Shown here one piece after another: positions 22,210 to 33,700 of a stretch of 64,000 nucleotides of DNA (its first letter is position 1; every line of letters starts with the position of its first letter). A model generated the notes under the pieces. The model was not told the DNA's origin and searched no databases. It saw only the letters and a list, made by a program, of their open reading frames with translations. The stretch covers positions 11,016,989 through 11,080,988 of the forward strand of contig OZ024787.1 in assembly GCA_964017065.1 (NCBI GenBank), read 5' to 3'. This DNA comes from Haliclona indistincta. Its lineage: Eukaryota; Porifera; Demospongiae; Haplosclerida; Chalinidae. Both the position numbers and the translations under genes were made by a program.

Positions 22210-23427
22210 ATACAGCTACATCTTATAGTGGTCTCTCCCTCACATGATTCTAGAATTGTGATATCAATCTGTAATCATAGCCCAACTTGCTTTCGGTCTC
22301 AATTATCATGGGGAGCAATGTGAGTCACCACGGCTCATCCATTTCTGGACTTTGAGATATAGCTCAGGAATATCAGACTACTCTACATTGAGAAAAATAA
22401 ATGGAGTACACATAGCATAATGATTATGCACAAGAACTTCTCATTATAGTACACTACAGTGAGCACTATCATGCAGGCTATAGCACTCTTGAATTTGAAA
22501 CTAGAAATTCATTATAATAAGCTACCAATTTAGAGTTTGACTTATTTACACTAAACACCTCAACTGCATGACGTGTCATGAGTGATTTTAAACAAGCATA
22601 GTATGGTTTAAATAATTACCGCAAAGAATTAGACTCTGATCGAACAGCAACAATATGTTGCAGGCCCTATCACCCAAGGTCTGGTGTATATATATACCTC
22701 CAATGTGTTACATGAATCCTGCATATACACCATAATAATGGTCAGCAACCTGTTGATATCAGCATCAGTCAAACAACGGCAATGAAGGTTAGGAGCCCAC
22801 ACCTGAAAGGACATGCCCAAGTGAGCGCCCTAACGTACACACATTACCAGCTAATAACGACATCCTGTTACAATTTCCGTATACTAAATTAACTTGTGTC
22901 CGTATACTTCCCTTAGTTAATGTATTAGTTCTATTGGGAGATGAACTTCTAGCAGTCATCCTGGCTGACGTGAACACAAATTTACACTTGCCCACCCCAG
23001 AGAGCAAACTTCAGCTCATTGGCTACTGATTAGTATAAAAAGTGTTGCAGAAAGGCAGCGAGAAAGCGTTCCAAAACGGGGTTGAAAGTCGCGACCGTCG
23101 CTCAATTGCAATTGTATTGGCAAGGTCTAAAAACATGTTTTTTTTCAAATTTTGAACGACTGTCGCTTGAAAAGCATTAAACTTTTTATATTTGCCGGCC
23201 CCAGGTTTGATAGAGTGCCTTTTTAGGTATCGAATGGTATGGTCGAAATTTATACTGGGACATGGGAACACGTTCCCTTTTGGGGGTAAAGTTGGGTGAT
23301 CTTCAAGTTCTTCCTCGTTGTACAAACAGTATCAACAGCTGCTTTTGTAAGTGCAAATTCAAATTTACGCAATGGCTAACACTGTCTATGGTGTCTCTCT
23401 AGGTGCTCATAATGCGCGTATCAATTA
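22210..23427. other. No supported gene; one unexplained open frame
   Basis: Minus 23325-23023 is open for 100 codons (contains PTLPPKGNVFPCPSINFDH) and matches nothing I recognise. Its composition is not low-complexity. It could be an exon, a relic or chance. The rest shows no coding or repeat signal that I can support. Confidence 0.3.
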
Positions 23428-23728
23428 AATGCCCCACTCCCCCCCACCCGGGGTAGGGTGGGGATTTGTCAAAATTCGTGTGTCTAAAGCCCCACCCCTG
23501 GGGCAGGGTCACTACGAAGCCGGTTCACAGTTTGCCTAAACGATGACACACTACGCAAGTTTGTCGCTGGCAACAGTTGCGCAAAACAAATTAATTTACC
23601 TAGTGAATCATCATTTAAGGCAAACTGTAGGCCGGCTTCGAATTTACTCTGCCCCAGGGGCGGGGCTTTTGACACAAGAATTTTGACAAATCCCCCACCC
23701 AACCCTGGAGGGGGGGAGTGGGGCATTT
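23428..23728. mobile_element. Foldback MITE with ATGCCCCAC ends
   Basis: Ends aaatgccccactccccccc and gggggggagtggggcattt are inverted, and pairing continues inward (gatttgtcaaaattc; gccccaccc; gaagccgg; agtttgcc). About 300 bp; the whole element can fold into a hairpin. Confidence 0.8.
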
Positions 23729-23773
23729 CATGATAGATCCACCTCCAGAATAGGACCGGAAATAGCTCCAAAA

Positions 23774-23855
23774 TAGGGACCCGGTTCGGAAACCCTGCCC
23801 GTCTATTTAGATAAAAAACGTTTCTAGTTTTGCCGTCTCGTGAGAGGGCTAGGGT
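23774..23855 (-). repeat. 75-bp repeat shared with 53257-53411
   Basis: The segment from cggttcggaaaccctgcccg to gagagggctagggtttc occurs here once and, inverted, twice in tandem at 53257-53411. The adjacent 23740-23775 segment (aataggaccggaaatagctc) also recurs inverted near 56120. Confidence 0.75.
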
Positions 23856-23924
23856 TTCAATAATAATAAAACCTTAGAGGGGAGGATCTAATGCAAACGA
23901 GCCTACGCCTACTTTATAGTAAAG

Positions 23925-24099
23925 ATGGCTGCTGTTTATAGGAACCTAGAGGCGATTAAAATTAAATCCACTGAAGACGAGTCATTTCTGCTGTCTGGCA
24001 TTCTATTCTACTACGAACCAAGTGGACAAGCCTTTTAAACTTCTTTGTGACAATGAAAAGGCGTTGCAACGAGAAGAAATCTCAGCTAGAACCGGCTGA
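23925..24099 (+). pseudogene. Short coding remnant inside the duplicated arm
   Basis: ATG in an AAGATGGCTGC context opens 37 codons ending SGQAF-stop. The adjacent frame then reads PFKLLCDNEKALQREE and stops at 24099. Amino-acid composition looks protein-like across the frame change, so it may be an exon with a frameshift or an unspliced junction. Family not recognised. The same sequence is in the right arm. Confidence 0.35.
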
Positions 24100-24351
24100 A
24101 TGTCATAGCTTGTTTGTGAATTCAAGGTCCTGAACACCTACATGATCTCTGAGTAGAACTGGTGAGTCTACCAATAGGTAGAAATGGTCAGATTGTATTA
24201 TAGGAGCATCACTGTTGTTGGTTTTCCTGTAAATAGACCGCCCCTAGTTGCTAGCTATATAGCTCTCTATAGCTAGTACACATTCAGCTGCTTTATTTCA
24301 CAGAGAATTTGTTTCATGCTTGTCTTGTTAACGTATCTGAGGCTAACAGTA

Positions 24352-24753
24352 GTCAGGCGTGGCATGACTATTCGCGTTCACGGAATAGTCAAAGGACATC
24401 AGAATACTGTACGGTACCTGTACCTCTGCAACTATATTTGTAGAACCAATTAGATTGCAGAGCGGTTACGAAGAATGTAGTGATGATATAATGTAGTAGC
24501 TATGACATCTGGCGATTTATGGTGAGTCTCTCGAGTGGCTGAGCTTCTCTTTGTCAGTACTCTACAGCCAAGGCAGACCACTTCCTTTGCTTCTGATTGG
24601 GAACATACAGCCACAGCCAGCGCCATCGCGTAACACGTGGGTTAGTCACGCCCACGAAAAGTACATCTGCGTTGGCGTAGTCAAATTCCTAAGGTACAGT
24701 ATTCTAATGTCCCTGACTATTCTGTGAACGTGAACAGTCAGGCCATGCCTGAC
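24352..24753. mobile_element. MITE with TA target, nested in the arm
   Basis: Ends gtcaggcgtggcatgacta and the inverse at the right, with inverted similarity for about 60 bp. TA flanks both sides, as in Tc1/mariner insertion. The same MITE is present in the right arm at about 48229-48630, so it predates the duplication. Confidence 0.7.
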
Positions 24754-25620
24754 TATAGGCTAGCTGCATGAACAGCACACTTGTAATCACAAACTGAAAA
24801 GAACGTTGTCTTGTACAAAAAGTACCAAGCACTTTACCTAGTACCAACGAGCACACACGTCTAGCCTCTGTTGCACAATAGTTAAAATTAGGCTACTGAT
24901 ACATGAAATTAATTGTGGAGGATGAATGCAGCGAAATGGGTAGAAAAATGTTTGCGCAAAAATTAATGTGTCTTCCTCTTAACGACACACGTAGCTCATG
25001 GGATTCTGTATAACCGCCCAGTCTCCTGAAAGGTCCACTTTTCTTAACAAGAGGTCCACTTCCTTAGCCAAAATTGAGGCAGCTTGTTTTCAGTGAAAAT
25101 AGCACATCTATAGGTAGTCCTACGCGACTGTTCATGAGAATTAGCGCAAAAAAAATCAATTCACACGGCCATCCCATGATTTTTAGTAAGACAAACTTTT
25201 TGCGGCACAAGAAAAAGAGGCCTTTCCGTAAATTCCTGGCTACGGCCTTGTATAATGAGGGTTTTGTATAATCTGCTAATGATAATGATAGGCATAAAAT
25301 AGGCTTATTATTGACTGTTGTCTGGTGTGTAGCCCTAGATTTAAGGTTATCGAAATTAATTATTTTCTCTCTCTCTCAGACTATTAATTTTGTGAAATCA
25401 GACAGGGTTATTACTAAACTCCTATTTTGTTCTAGGAGAATGAACATCAGGTTTGTCATAATGAGTGACAACGTGCTGCTTGATTTGATGGTGTTATGTC
25501 CACAGGTGCAACTGAAAAAGTGATGGTCTGGCAAGTCGTAACAAAACAGATTATAGCTAAGTAGTTACTAGTCCAAGTCATCCAATAAGTATGAACTCTT
25601 GGTATTTCGTGTCACAATAA

Positions 25621-26644
25621 CTAGTACATTTATAAAATACTGGTGGCGAGCCTGAGCTCATTTATGTCCTGCTCAATTCAAGAACAATCCATTTTTCTAC
25701 ATATGCACAACAGTAAGCCCGAGTAAGCACACAACAGTAAGGAGGAGAGAAGAAAGGTTGATCTAGGTTATGATTGATGCAGCATAGTCACATAAATATA
25801 GTTTATAACAGTTAACATTTTTTGTCTTGAAGAATGTGAACATGAATAAATTATTAAGAAGTGAGTTGTTAAGAAAATAAAGTGATTGTTATGATAAGAG
25901 TGATGGATAGAGATGCTAATTCAAACATGCATGAGGTCAAAAATTGCAGTGACTAATAGTTGGTTCTGACATTGGTTTAGACTTGGTTTCTGCTAATGTT
26001 AAAAGGTCTCCTTGGCATCGCATATAGTTTAAGAAGCTTCAGAAGATTAGTTCGGCCCTTATGGCGATGACTCTTACAAGTGCCGTATTTTGACCTCCTG
26101 ACAAGACACCATTTTTAGTCTTTATTATTATTATGCAAATTTACAAGAATCAATGGAGAGATATGTATTTTAGTACTTAGTGAATAACAGCAGATGGCAG
26201 TGATTGTTGAAGGACAACACATAAAGTGAAGCCTAGTATAGATAAGTACTATTAAGAGAAAGGTGAGCAGGAAGAACAAGGGCATAAAAAGTGATAGGAG
26301 CATGGAATGTCAGAATTAAAGTTCATTATGAAGTGATCCCATAGAAAGACACAAAATATCATGTTTAATTTTAGTATACATGGATGACTCAGAAGCTTGT
26401 TCCAAAGTTTAACGACTCGGTTAAAATAGAAGTGACTTGTTGTAGAGCAGCGGCTAAAGTTTTGTTTTAGATCTCTTTTGAGTGGATGCACGAGTGCAAT
26501 ATGTAACGTTGCGAGCGCTTGCCTATTAGCATAAAGTCCTATAAGTAGCCATCATTATAAATGCAACTAAGTTAGTTCGAACGAGCTAGTGAGTGCAACG
26601 GGCGCGCATGCGCACCAGCTAGAAAGCCGGCGTGCATTATATAT
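25621..26644 (-). pseudogene. LINE 3' remnant (ORF2 C-terminus)
   Basis: Minus 26491-26252 encodes the end of a non-LTR retrotransposon ORF2: HFYFNRVVKLWNKLL, then FLWDHFIMNF and CSYHFLCPCSSC, the usual RVVxLWNxLP and terminal Cys pattern of L2/CR1-like elements. No RT core is present, so it is 5'-truncated. The flanking 25621-26250 is probably its 3' UTR; 26500-26644 shows nothing definite. Confidence 0.65.
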
Positions 26645-27168
26645 TAGAGACCTTTAGATTCACGTTACATGTAACGTGTAACCTGTAACTCGCGTTTGGC
26701 GTTACAGGTAAAATTCTGTAGGTGATTTAGATTCTGAAAATACTTGTGGCTGGGCAGCTACGCAGGAAGACGAAGAGCGATCAGAATTCCAAGTTTTGCA
26801 CCGAGACATGGCTTTCATATGCTAGAAACAACTGGCAGAACAAGTTTGTTGCCAGAGATGAGCTTCCAGCGGCGAGTGAATCTACGGTTGCTCGTGTTCA
26901 GACGAGTGCTACAGATGACAGACAGCGCATATCTGCGTTTTAACTAATCCAACATGTAGACCAGGCATCAAGGCACATGTTTAGCTATAACAAACGTGGA
27001 GCTGACATAATCTCGAGCAACAGGATCTACAGGGAAACGGCCGACCTGTAGACGGGGTGCTACACGTTCAGAACGGGGAAATTGACGCGTACACGAACGT
27101 GTGGAGATGCTCACGTGATCATCTACGTTACACGTATGAAGGAAAACGTGTAAATCTAAATGTCTCTA
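26645..27168. mobile_element. MITE family A, copy 2
   Basis: Ends tagagacctttagatt and aatctaaatgtctcta are inverted. ATAT flanks both sides. Internal acgtgta-type repeats as in 16644-17266. Two small plus-strand open frames inside are overlapping and unconvincing. Confidence 0.7.
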
Positions 27169-27439
27169 ATATGCGCATACGTACTTACGTCACGCTTTGT
27201 GCGGCATGCGCTGAATTCCTATGGGATCTAGAGCAGTAGACCATAGTGGAAAGAGTAGGCAGGGAGTCTCAAGGAGAGGATTGCATGATGACGCACAAGG
27301 TAAGTGCCTAGCAACTGTTCTGAAATCTGATTGGCAAATGATGCAGCTAGGCGGATCATGGGTTGTTATGCAGCAGATTTTCGTTCTGAATTCTGGTTGG
27401 TCACTTGTTGCAAAATTAGTCAGCAGCAGAGCGACTATT

Positions 27440-27790
27440 TAACCGAAGGAACGGCTAGTTGCAGCTCAGTTCAGATTTCTCCCGTTCAGATTTTCTTGCA
27501 GTCGCTCCGCGGCACGGTCAGTTCAGATTTCTCCCCGCGTTCAGATTGTCTTGCAGTCGCTCCGCGGTCAGTTCAGATTTCTCCCGTTCAGATTGTCTTG
27601 CAGTCGCTCAGCGGTCAGTTCAGATTTCTCCCGTTCAGAACTTTGTTCGCAGTTCAGAGTCAGATTTCTCCCGTTCAGATCATTCGCCGCTCGTTCAGAT
27701 TATCGCAGCTCAGTTCGGATTTTGGCAGCTCCGGCAGTAATTCAGATTTCTCCCCGACTCCGTCGCGCAGTCCTGCGCCAGCACCTCACC
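27440..27790 (+). repeat. Minisatellite in the leader of the RPA-like gene
   Basis: About six imperfect copies of a roughly 46-bp unit containing ggtcagttcagatttctccc and cttgcagtcgctc. It lies between a TATA-like tatttaa at 27436 and the ATG at 27815, so it would fall in the promoter or 5' UTR. Confidence 0.75.
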
Positions 27791-27814
27791 ATACCCGCGT
27801 TAGCCGCAACACTG

Positions 27815-28903
27815 ATGGCGAAGAGGAAACTGGAACTCGAACCTTCAGAGGTCTTGGAGGCTGCAGATAATGCTACGGTACACGGTATCATTAGTGGTTT
27901 GTCGCCGGTGAAGAGTGGAAAAAACCCACCGTATACCAAGTATGTTACCGGGAAAATCTCCGACGGAAAAAAACCATGAAATTAGTCAGTTTTGATTACA
28001 AGTCGAGACCTGAGATGGAAAAATTCAGTGAAGAAAAAGCACCTGTGGCGGTTACTAATTGCTTGTTAAAGAAGTCATCTGATGGAAAATTTGAATTGAT
28101 CACCAGTCCCAAAAAAACAGTATTAATGAGATCCGCAAGAGCGTTCAGTTTACCAGAAGATCTTGATTCAATTGATCCCGACTACGCAAAGACTGTTAGC
28201 TTGGACGAACTTACTGTATTCGTGCCAAATCAACGAGTTGTTGTGAATGTTAAAGTTCTGGAAGTGGATGCTGTAGAGGAGGTGACCAAAAAGGGATCTT
28301 GGAGGAGCCTGGACAAGCAAGAGGTTCTCGTCGCTGATCATAGTGAAGTCATTCGTGTAGTACTGTGGGAAAAAGACGTTAACAGGATGGAGAAAGGGAA
28401 AAGCTACTGTCTACACAGTGTGAACACTCGTACTTATCAGGACCGAGTGTATCTTTCAGTTAGTGACTGCACTAGTATTAAAGAGATTGCCGACATCGGA
28501 GAAGTAGCTGAGCCTGACTGTGAAGAGGAGCGATCGCGATCGACTGCTGTTGGCGAGAATTTCATAGGCAACATTGTATCAGTGACTTCTGTTGACGTAT
28601 ACAAAAGTTGCATGGCTTGTTCTGGCAAGCTAGGTTGTTATCAATTCCAGTGGAGATCTGGCCTGTTGCACTAAGTGCAATGCTATGCAAAGAGCTGCTA
28701 CAGCAGGGTGTGTGGATGCCATGGTTGCCCGAGTGATGCTACAGTCAATCGAAGGAAATGAAAGGCATAAAGTTACTATTTTCCACAACATATTGTCAAA
28801 GATTATCGTGGATTTGAAGCAATTGCAAAAGCACGACGAGTTACCTCAAATGTTGCTGTCTTTGCCTGAGATGTGTTTTGGCATCAAGAGTGACGTAGTA
28901 TAA
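27815..28903 (+). CDS. RPA70/OB-fold-like protein, frameshifted
   Basis: Start at 27815 (MAKRKLELEPSE). The frame breaks at an A7 run (27967-27975) and continues as MKLVSFDYKSRP to about 28595, then breaks again near a gg and continues NSSGDLACCTKCNAMQRA to a stop at 28903. About 360 residues if both single-base shifts are bridged. Two OB-like regions (for example VVVNVKVLEVDAVEE and VIRVVLWEKDV) and a C4 zinc site (CMAC ... CTKC) resemble the single-stranded-DNA-binding core of replication protein A large subunits. No introns. Could be a host paralogue, or an RPA-like gene carried by a transposon, as known for some Helitrons. Frameshifts could be real decay or base-call errors in homopolymers. 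Confidence 0.6.
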
Positions 28904-29590
28904 TCTGCTAGAGCAAATGAACTGAAGTGAATCTGACTAACTAGTAAACTGATTATCATTTTGATCACTTTGCTGAAACTTGTATACCTGAGCCATTATT
29001 ATAATCTTCTTGATTTTGCTGAAACAACTTTGCTAAAACAATTTTTGATTCATTAATTTTTTTAAATTGAGCATTATATTTACAGCAATAGTAATGCACA
29101 GAGTGGCTGATTAATTTAGTTTACATCTGATCACATGATCTTGGCCTGATATGTAGTGTAGTCCTCTTGGTTGCGACATGAGACTAAAAAGTATTATGCC
29201 ACGCGGTAGTCGTGGCATATTTAGGGTTGAGCGGAAAAAAGATGGCGGCTACACTTAGGCTAAACGCAATAATTCACGTATATCTTGGCTGTTCAATACA
29301 ACAGGGGTATTTTGACTACCTATAGGGGCTATCCTAAGAGGTAAGCGCTTACAATGAGTCTACTAATAAAGACTATACGGCCAGTTGGTATGGGCATGAA
29401 AAGATGGCGTCTCGCCTGGAGGCACTAAGTACGGCACTGCCATATCTTCGCCGTACGGGCGTTTCAAGCTAATCTAACGTTCTGAAGCTCCTTGCACGAT
29501 TTATACGATTATAAAGAGACCTTCAGAAGCAAAAGAAACCAGGTCTAAGGTGATAAACAAGAGTTCACGTGGTCACCCATTTGTTCATCT
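28904..29590. other. Intergenic stretch, no gene supported
   Basis: AT-rich 3' flank of the RPA-like gene, then a small palindrome (tatgccacg...cgtggcata, about 29195-29220) and an aagatggcggct motif at 29236, a promoter/start context also seen at 62178. The frame that opens there is short. Confidence 0.4.
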
Positions 29591-29591
29591 T

Positions 29592-29760
29592 CTTTCATCA
29601 TCTTCTTCTTCTTCTTCTTCTTCTTCTTCTTCTCCTTCTCCTTCTCCTTCTCCTTCTCCTTCTCCTTCTCCTTCTCCTTCTCCTTCTCCTTCTCCTTCTC
29701 CTTCTCCTTCTTCTTCTTCTTCTTCTTCTTCTTCTTCTTCTTCTTCTTCTTCTTCTTCTC
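29592..29760. repeat. CTT/CTC microsatellite
   Basis: (TTC)n then (TCCTTC)n then (TTC)n, about 165 bp. It creates long meaningless open frames (poly-Ser, poly-Leu and Lys/Glu) in three frames. Confidence 0.95.
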
Positions 29761-29871
29761 CAGGCAGCCTAGCGCCGTGGCTAGTGAGCTATTCAAGACA
29801 AAATCTACACAGAAACTACACTAGTCGTTCGGAGCAGTGCACCTGATGTCTATTTAAGCCTAAAACACTAG

Positions 29872-30050
29872 CAGAAGCGAGAACTTCCAGGAAAACAGCG
29901 ATTTTTGGTCCATAATAGACTCCATTCTATCCTTCTGTTTGAACTCCGTTACTAGGTTACGCCTACTCGCGCACGCCCGTGTATGAAATTATTCTAATAC
30001 AAGCGCACCTTAGCACAAATTGCTTGGAACGCGAGTGCTGCTGCCACTCA
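29872..30050 (-). mobile_element. Element X, copy 2, distal fragment
   Basis: Matches (inverted) 39020-39198 in the Helitron copy of X, for example cttctgctagtgttttt and the gggcgtgcgcgagtaggcg segment. It is one half of an X copy split by the 7-kb transposon; the other half is 37049-37549. Confidence 0.8.
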
Positions 30051-30099
30051 CGAGGGGTCCGACACTACCCAGTTTGGCGTACGAGATTCCAAATATTCC

Positions 30100-30265
30100 G
30101 TATTCTCACCTGTATTCGTGGATTCTCCTCGTATTCGTGGATTCTTGGCGGATTCCGGTGGATTCTCCTTGGATTCGTGGATTCTCCTTGGATTCCGGTG
30201 GATTCTCCTTTGATTCCTGGATTCCGGTGGATTCTGAACTGTATTTCGGTGTGGATTCTGAGCTT
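30100..30265 (+). repeat. Subterminal GGATTC repeats, left end of transposon
   Basis: Repeated attcgtggattctcc-like units starting about 50 bp inside the left TIR. The likely role is a transposase-binding array; that is inference from position only. Confidence 0.75.
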
Positions 30266-30731
30266 ATGCAGGTTTGTGTAGTTCAAGGATTAAATGCATG
30301 GATAAGTGGAACTGGTAATGATGATGGTCTAGCCTACCAATATCAAATTGAACTTCTATCACTGCTAATTTTACCCGTATTGTATCATATTACATGCAAT
30401 TGTATCACCTACACTGCCATTCTACTGTAAGTACTTCTCTAGATCTGTTGATTTGTATTGTATTAATATTAATTTTATTATTATAATACAAAATCGTAGA
30501 TGGTCATAATGAATAAGGATATAATCAGTTGTTCATAGGTACATGTAGTTGGCAAAATTTTCAGTATAAGGTCAATAGTGATTATGATTAGTATGATTAG
30601 TACAATAATTATTGGTCATCTTGTAATTCAGTTCATGGGGCTGATGGAAAAATGATCAGTACAGTAATAATTATGATATTGGTCAACAGTAATCATGATT
30701 AGTATAAATCAGTCCAAAATCAGTTTATCAT

Positions 30732-33700
30732 TTACTTCAGTTTACAATATTTACAGAACCATGGCTCTTCACTGTCATCATCGTAATCCTCAATACAACC
30801 GCGATGGTGCCAAATCTCACAAGTGTCACAGCATACCATTTTCTCGCCATCGTTTACCATACGGCAATAACAAAATATTTCATACTCTTGTGAGCTGCTG
30901 ATTCTTTCAGCCACTCTACGCCTTTTCAAGGTTGGAAAGAAAGAGATGCTTCTTGACTCAATACTGGTAATGTAGTGCGATCTTAGTTGGCTCTGGTCTA
31001 GCACAACTTGCAAAGGGTCACTTCCTAATGCTAAGCTTGTGACTGTTGCTAGGGCAAACAAGGCACAGTCAGTTGCACCAGTTTGCTTGGCTGTGTTCAT
31101 TATACTGATTTTGAGAATACAGGATGGACTGTGCACTAGCTTGGTAATTAAGTCTACAGTGTCATCTGTGGTAGAGTTGTATGCTGAATCATACAAAAGC
31201 ACTTCCTCATTCTTCACTACTTGAATTAGTGCCCAATGGTTCTTGCGTATATGTATCACCTGTAGCAGCATTTGCCCATTTTCTCGTTGTATAGCTGGGT
31301 CATCTCTTTGCTGCAAAATAGTGTTTTGCAAGCCACAGATATGGGGAAATTTCTCCTTGAGAATACTGAGATAGACGCTAACATGCTGGTCCTTTAATTC
31401 CTTCCCAGTTAACACGTCTTGTTTGTTTGTCTTTCTTTGTCATAACATACTTACCGATGGTCAACCAAGTACTAGGAGTTTTAACTGGAGTGGCATTATC
31501 TTCTCTGGTTGACTGATTATTCATGCATGTTTGTATGAATGACAACGTACTGGACTTCAGGGTCAGATTGTCTGAAGTTACTAGCTTTACTAAGGACTGA
31601 TCTCTGGAAAGAATGCTTGGACGTGCTGATGTTTCATCATCGGTTAACCATTCAAAGCAAGAATATGATGTGGTACACAGGTACGATAAAACTGGTTGAA
31701 AAGCATGTGGCATTTCAGAGCATGCTTTAGTGAGAACAGGTGTCACTACGGCTGAAGATGATTTGTTAGGTCCAGAGCTCGTGTACCATGAACAAAGAAC
31801 ACCAATCTTCTCAATGTTATCATCTGAAAGATTTACACTACTTCCTGCATATTGCCTGCGTTTCTTAGTTTTCTCATGAAAATACGAGAATTTCAAAACT
31901 CTACCTAGCCTCCATTGTTGTGATATTGTAAAGACACAAATATCACCTATATTAATTACTTCTGAAACAACTGGCTGCACATTTTCTGAGTGATGCTTTT
32001 GATTACAACGATCAATTGCAAATGGCTGTTTGCCCCTAACCCTAAATAGTCGATCAGAGGAGACTCTCTCACCCTCTTGCAGTAGCCAAACTGCTGTAGA
32101 TTTGTGGATGAATGTAGATTTTTCACCATAGTGAACTTGCACATAAGGACTAAATTTTTGCTTCTTTTTTGACGCTTTGGAAGAATCTTCAGTCATGTCA
32201 TACATAGGAAGACTTGTAGAGGGTGATCTTTTAAAGGCTTTCTGGTGAAGAGTTGTGAGATGTTCATTTAGGCCTTTATCTATAATTCCCATGCTTGAAA
32301 GCTTGTTGATTCCATTAGATATTTCACCACTCTCATCATGACTAATAGCACCTTCTTGCAAAAGATAGGGAATCACTTGATCTGTTACAGCATCATCATC
32401 ATCTTCATTATCATCGTCACCATCATTTATCTCACTTTCCTTCACAGTTGGGATTGGAGGATACTCCCAGCATTTTTTATCTTGAAGAAGTTTTGCCATA
32501 CCCAATGTTTCCATCATTTCTTGAGCTAATTTTTTAGCTTTTTCTACAGACTTTAAAATTTCTTCATTACAGGGAAGAGAATCATGCTGAACTTGCTTGT
32601 TACAACCATCTTTTGACTTGTGAGCCTCTACACTTGGATATTTGATGCCTGTCCTTTCTGATTCTGCTTCCAGACAAATCTGTGTATGCAGCCTGTGGAG
32701 TCTTCGAAGAAGACCAAGCATTCCGAAGTTAATAATAGTAGAGAATGTACTGCTCATGCTTCTGGCAGTACGGAAAATTCGTTCGCATGATTGGGAACCA
32801 AGCATCCAGGGACAAAATGATTCATCACAGTTAGAATCTCTTAATTTCATGAGAAAAACAATAAGAGCATGAGCATTTAGCTCGATGCACACGTAGGCAT
32901 TTTGAGTGATGAAATTACTACCAAGAGTGTAGTTTGGGTGATGGGTCAACCACCAACGCCAATAACGAACAAAAAATACAGCATACCAAATCTTTTCTAT
33001 TCGTGATAAGGGATCTAAACCCTTATCAAGAAAACTGTCCATCACATGCTTAACAACAGTTAAGTAAGCTCTTGTCCCTTTGGCATCAGGGATCTGTGAA
33101 AGTAGGGTCATCACTGAGTCACTAGTGAGACGTAGGACAGCATCGAAATTTTGCTTGTCCTTATGGTTGATGTCTCTTTCTCTAATTCCATGCTGATCCT
33201 TGCCAAACACACTTTGTATCATACGGAGGTCATGCAGTCCAGCCAAGTAATTTCCCAATGGAAGAGCAATAGAGGGTTTTAATAACCTTGACTTCAGTTT
33301 AACAGCCACATGGACTACATCTTGAACGTAGGCAACCTCAGTGGGGTTCTGCATTGCAAACCATGTAGACCATGTTGGCGAAATCTTAACTGGCACAGCT
33401 ATACTAGTAGGTAAATCATTACCTTTTTTCTGCTGCCTTCTAGACAGACAAAGTTGGGTAGATAGTTGCATGGCTCTAAGTTCACGTGAGTCTCCATCTG
33501 CTCCAAATGAGAGCGCAATTATGCCACGCTTATGGCATTCTTCTCGGATATGCTTCCACCTTTTGGCAACCAATTCATTGCTAAACCTATTGTCTGAGCC
33601 TAAACATGCTAAACAAAAGGCAGGTACACCTTTTGTTAAAGGCTGTACCATGTATACAAATGCATACTTTGCAATGACACCACTCTTAAAGGCATCTTCA

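Larger units (their letters stand above)
23863..25620 (+). repeat. Left arm of 1758-bp inverted duplication
   Basis: From ataataaaacc to gtcacaataa. The reverse complement recurs at 47362-49119 with the same length; comparing stretches by eye I found only two substitutions. Contains a nested MITE (24352-24753) and a coding remnant (23925-24099). Confidence 0.9.

Noticed and set aside
25074..25523. Two small plus-strand frames (also inverted at 47459-47908)
   Set aside because: Identity between copies only reflects the duplicated arm; AT-biased, no motif.
29545..29846. Long open frames with poly-Ser, poly-Leu and Lys/Glu runs
   Set aside because: Pure product of the CTT/CTC microsatellite read in three frames.
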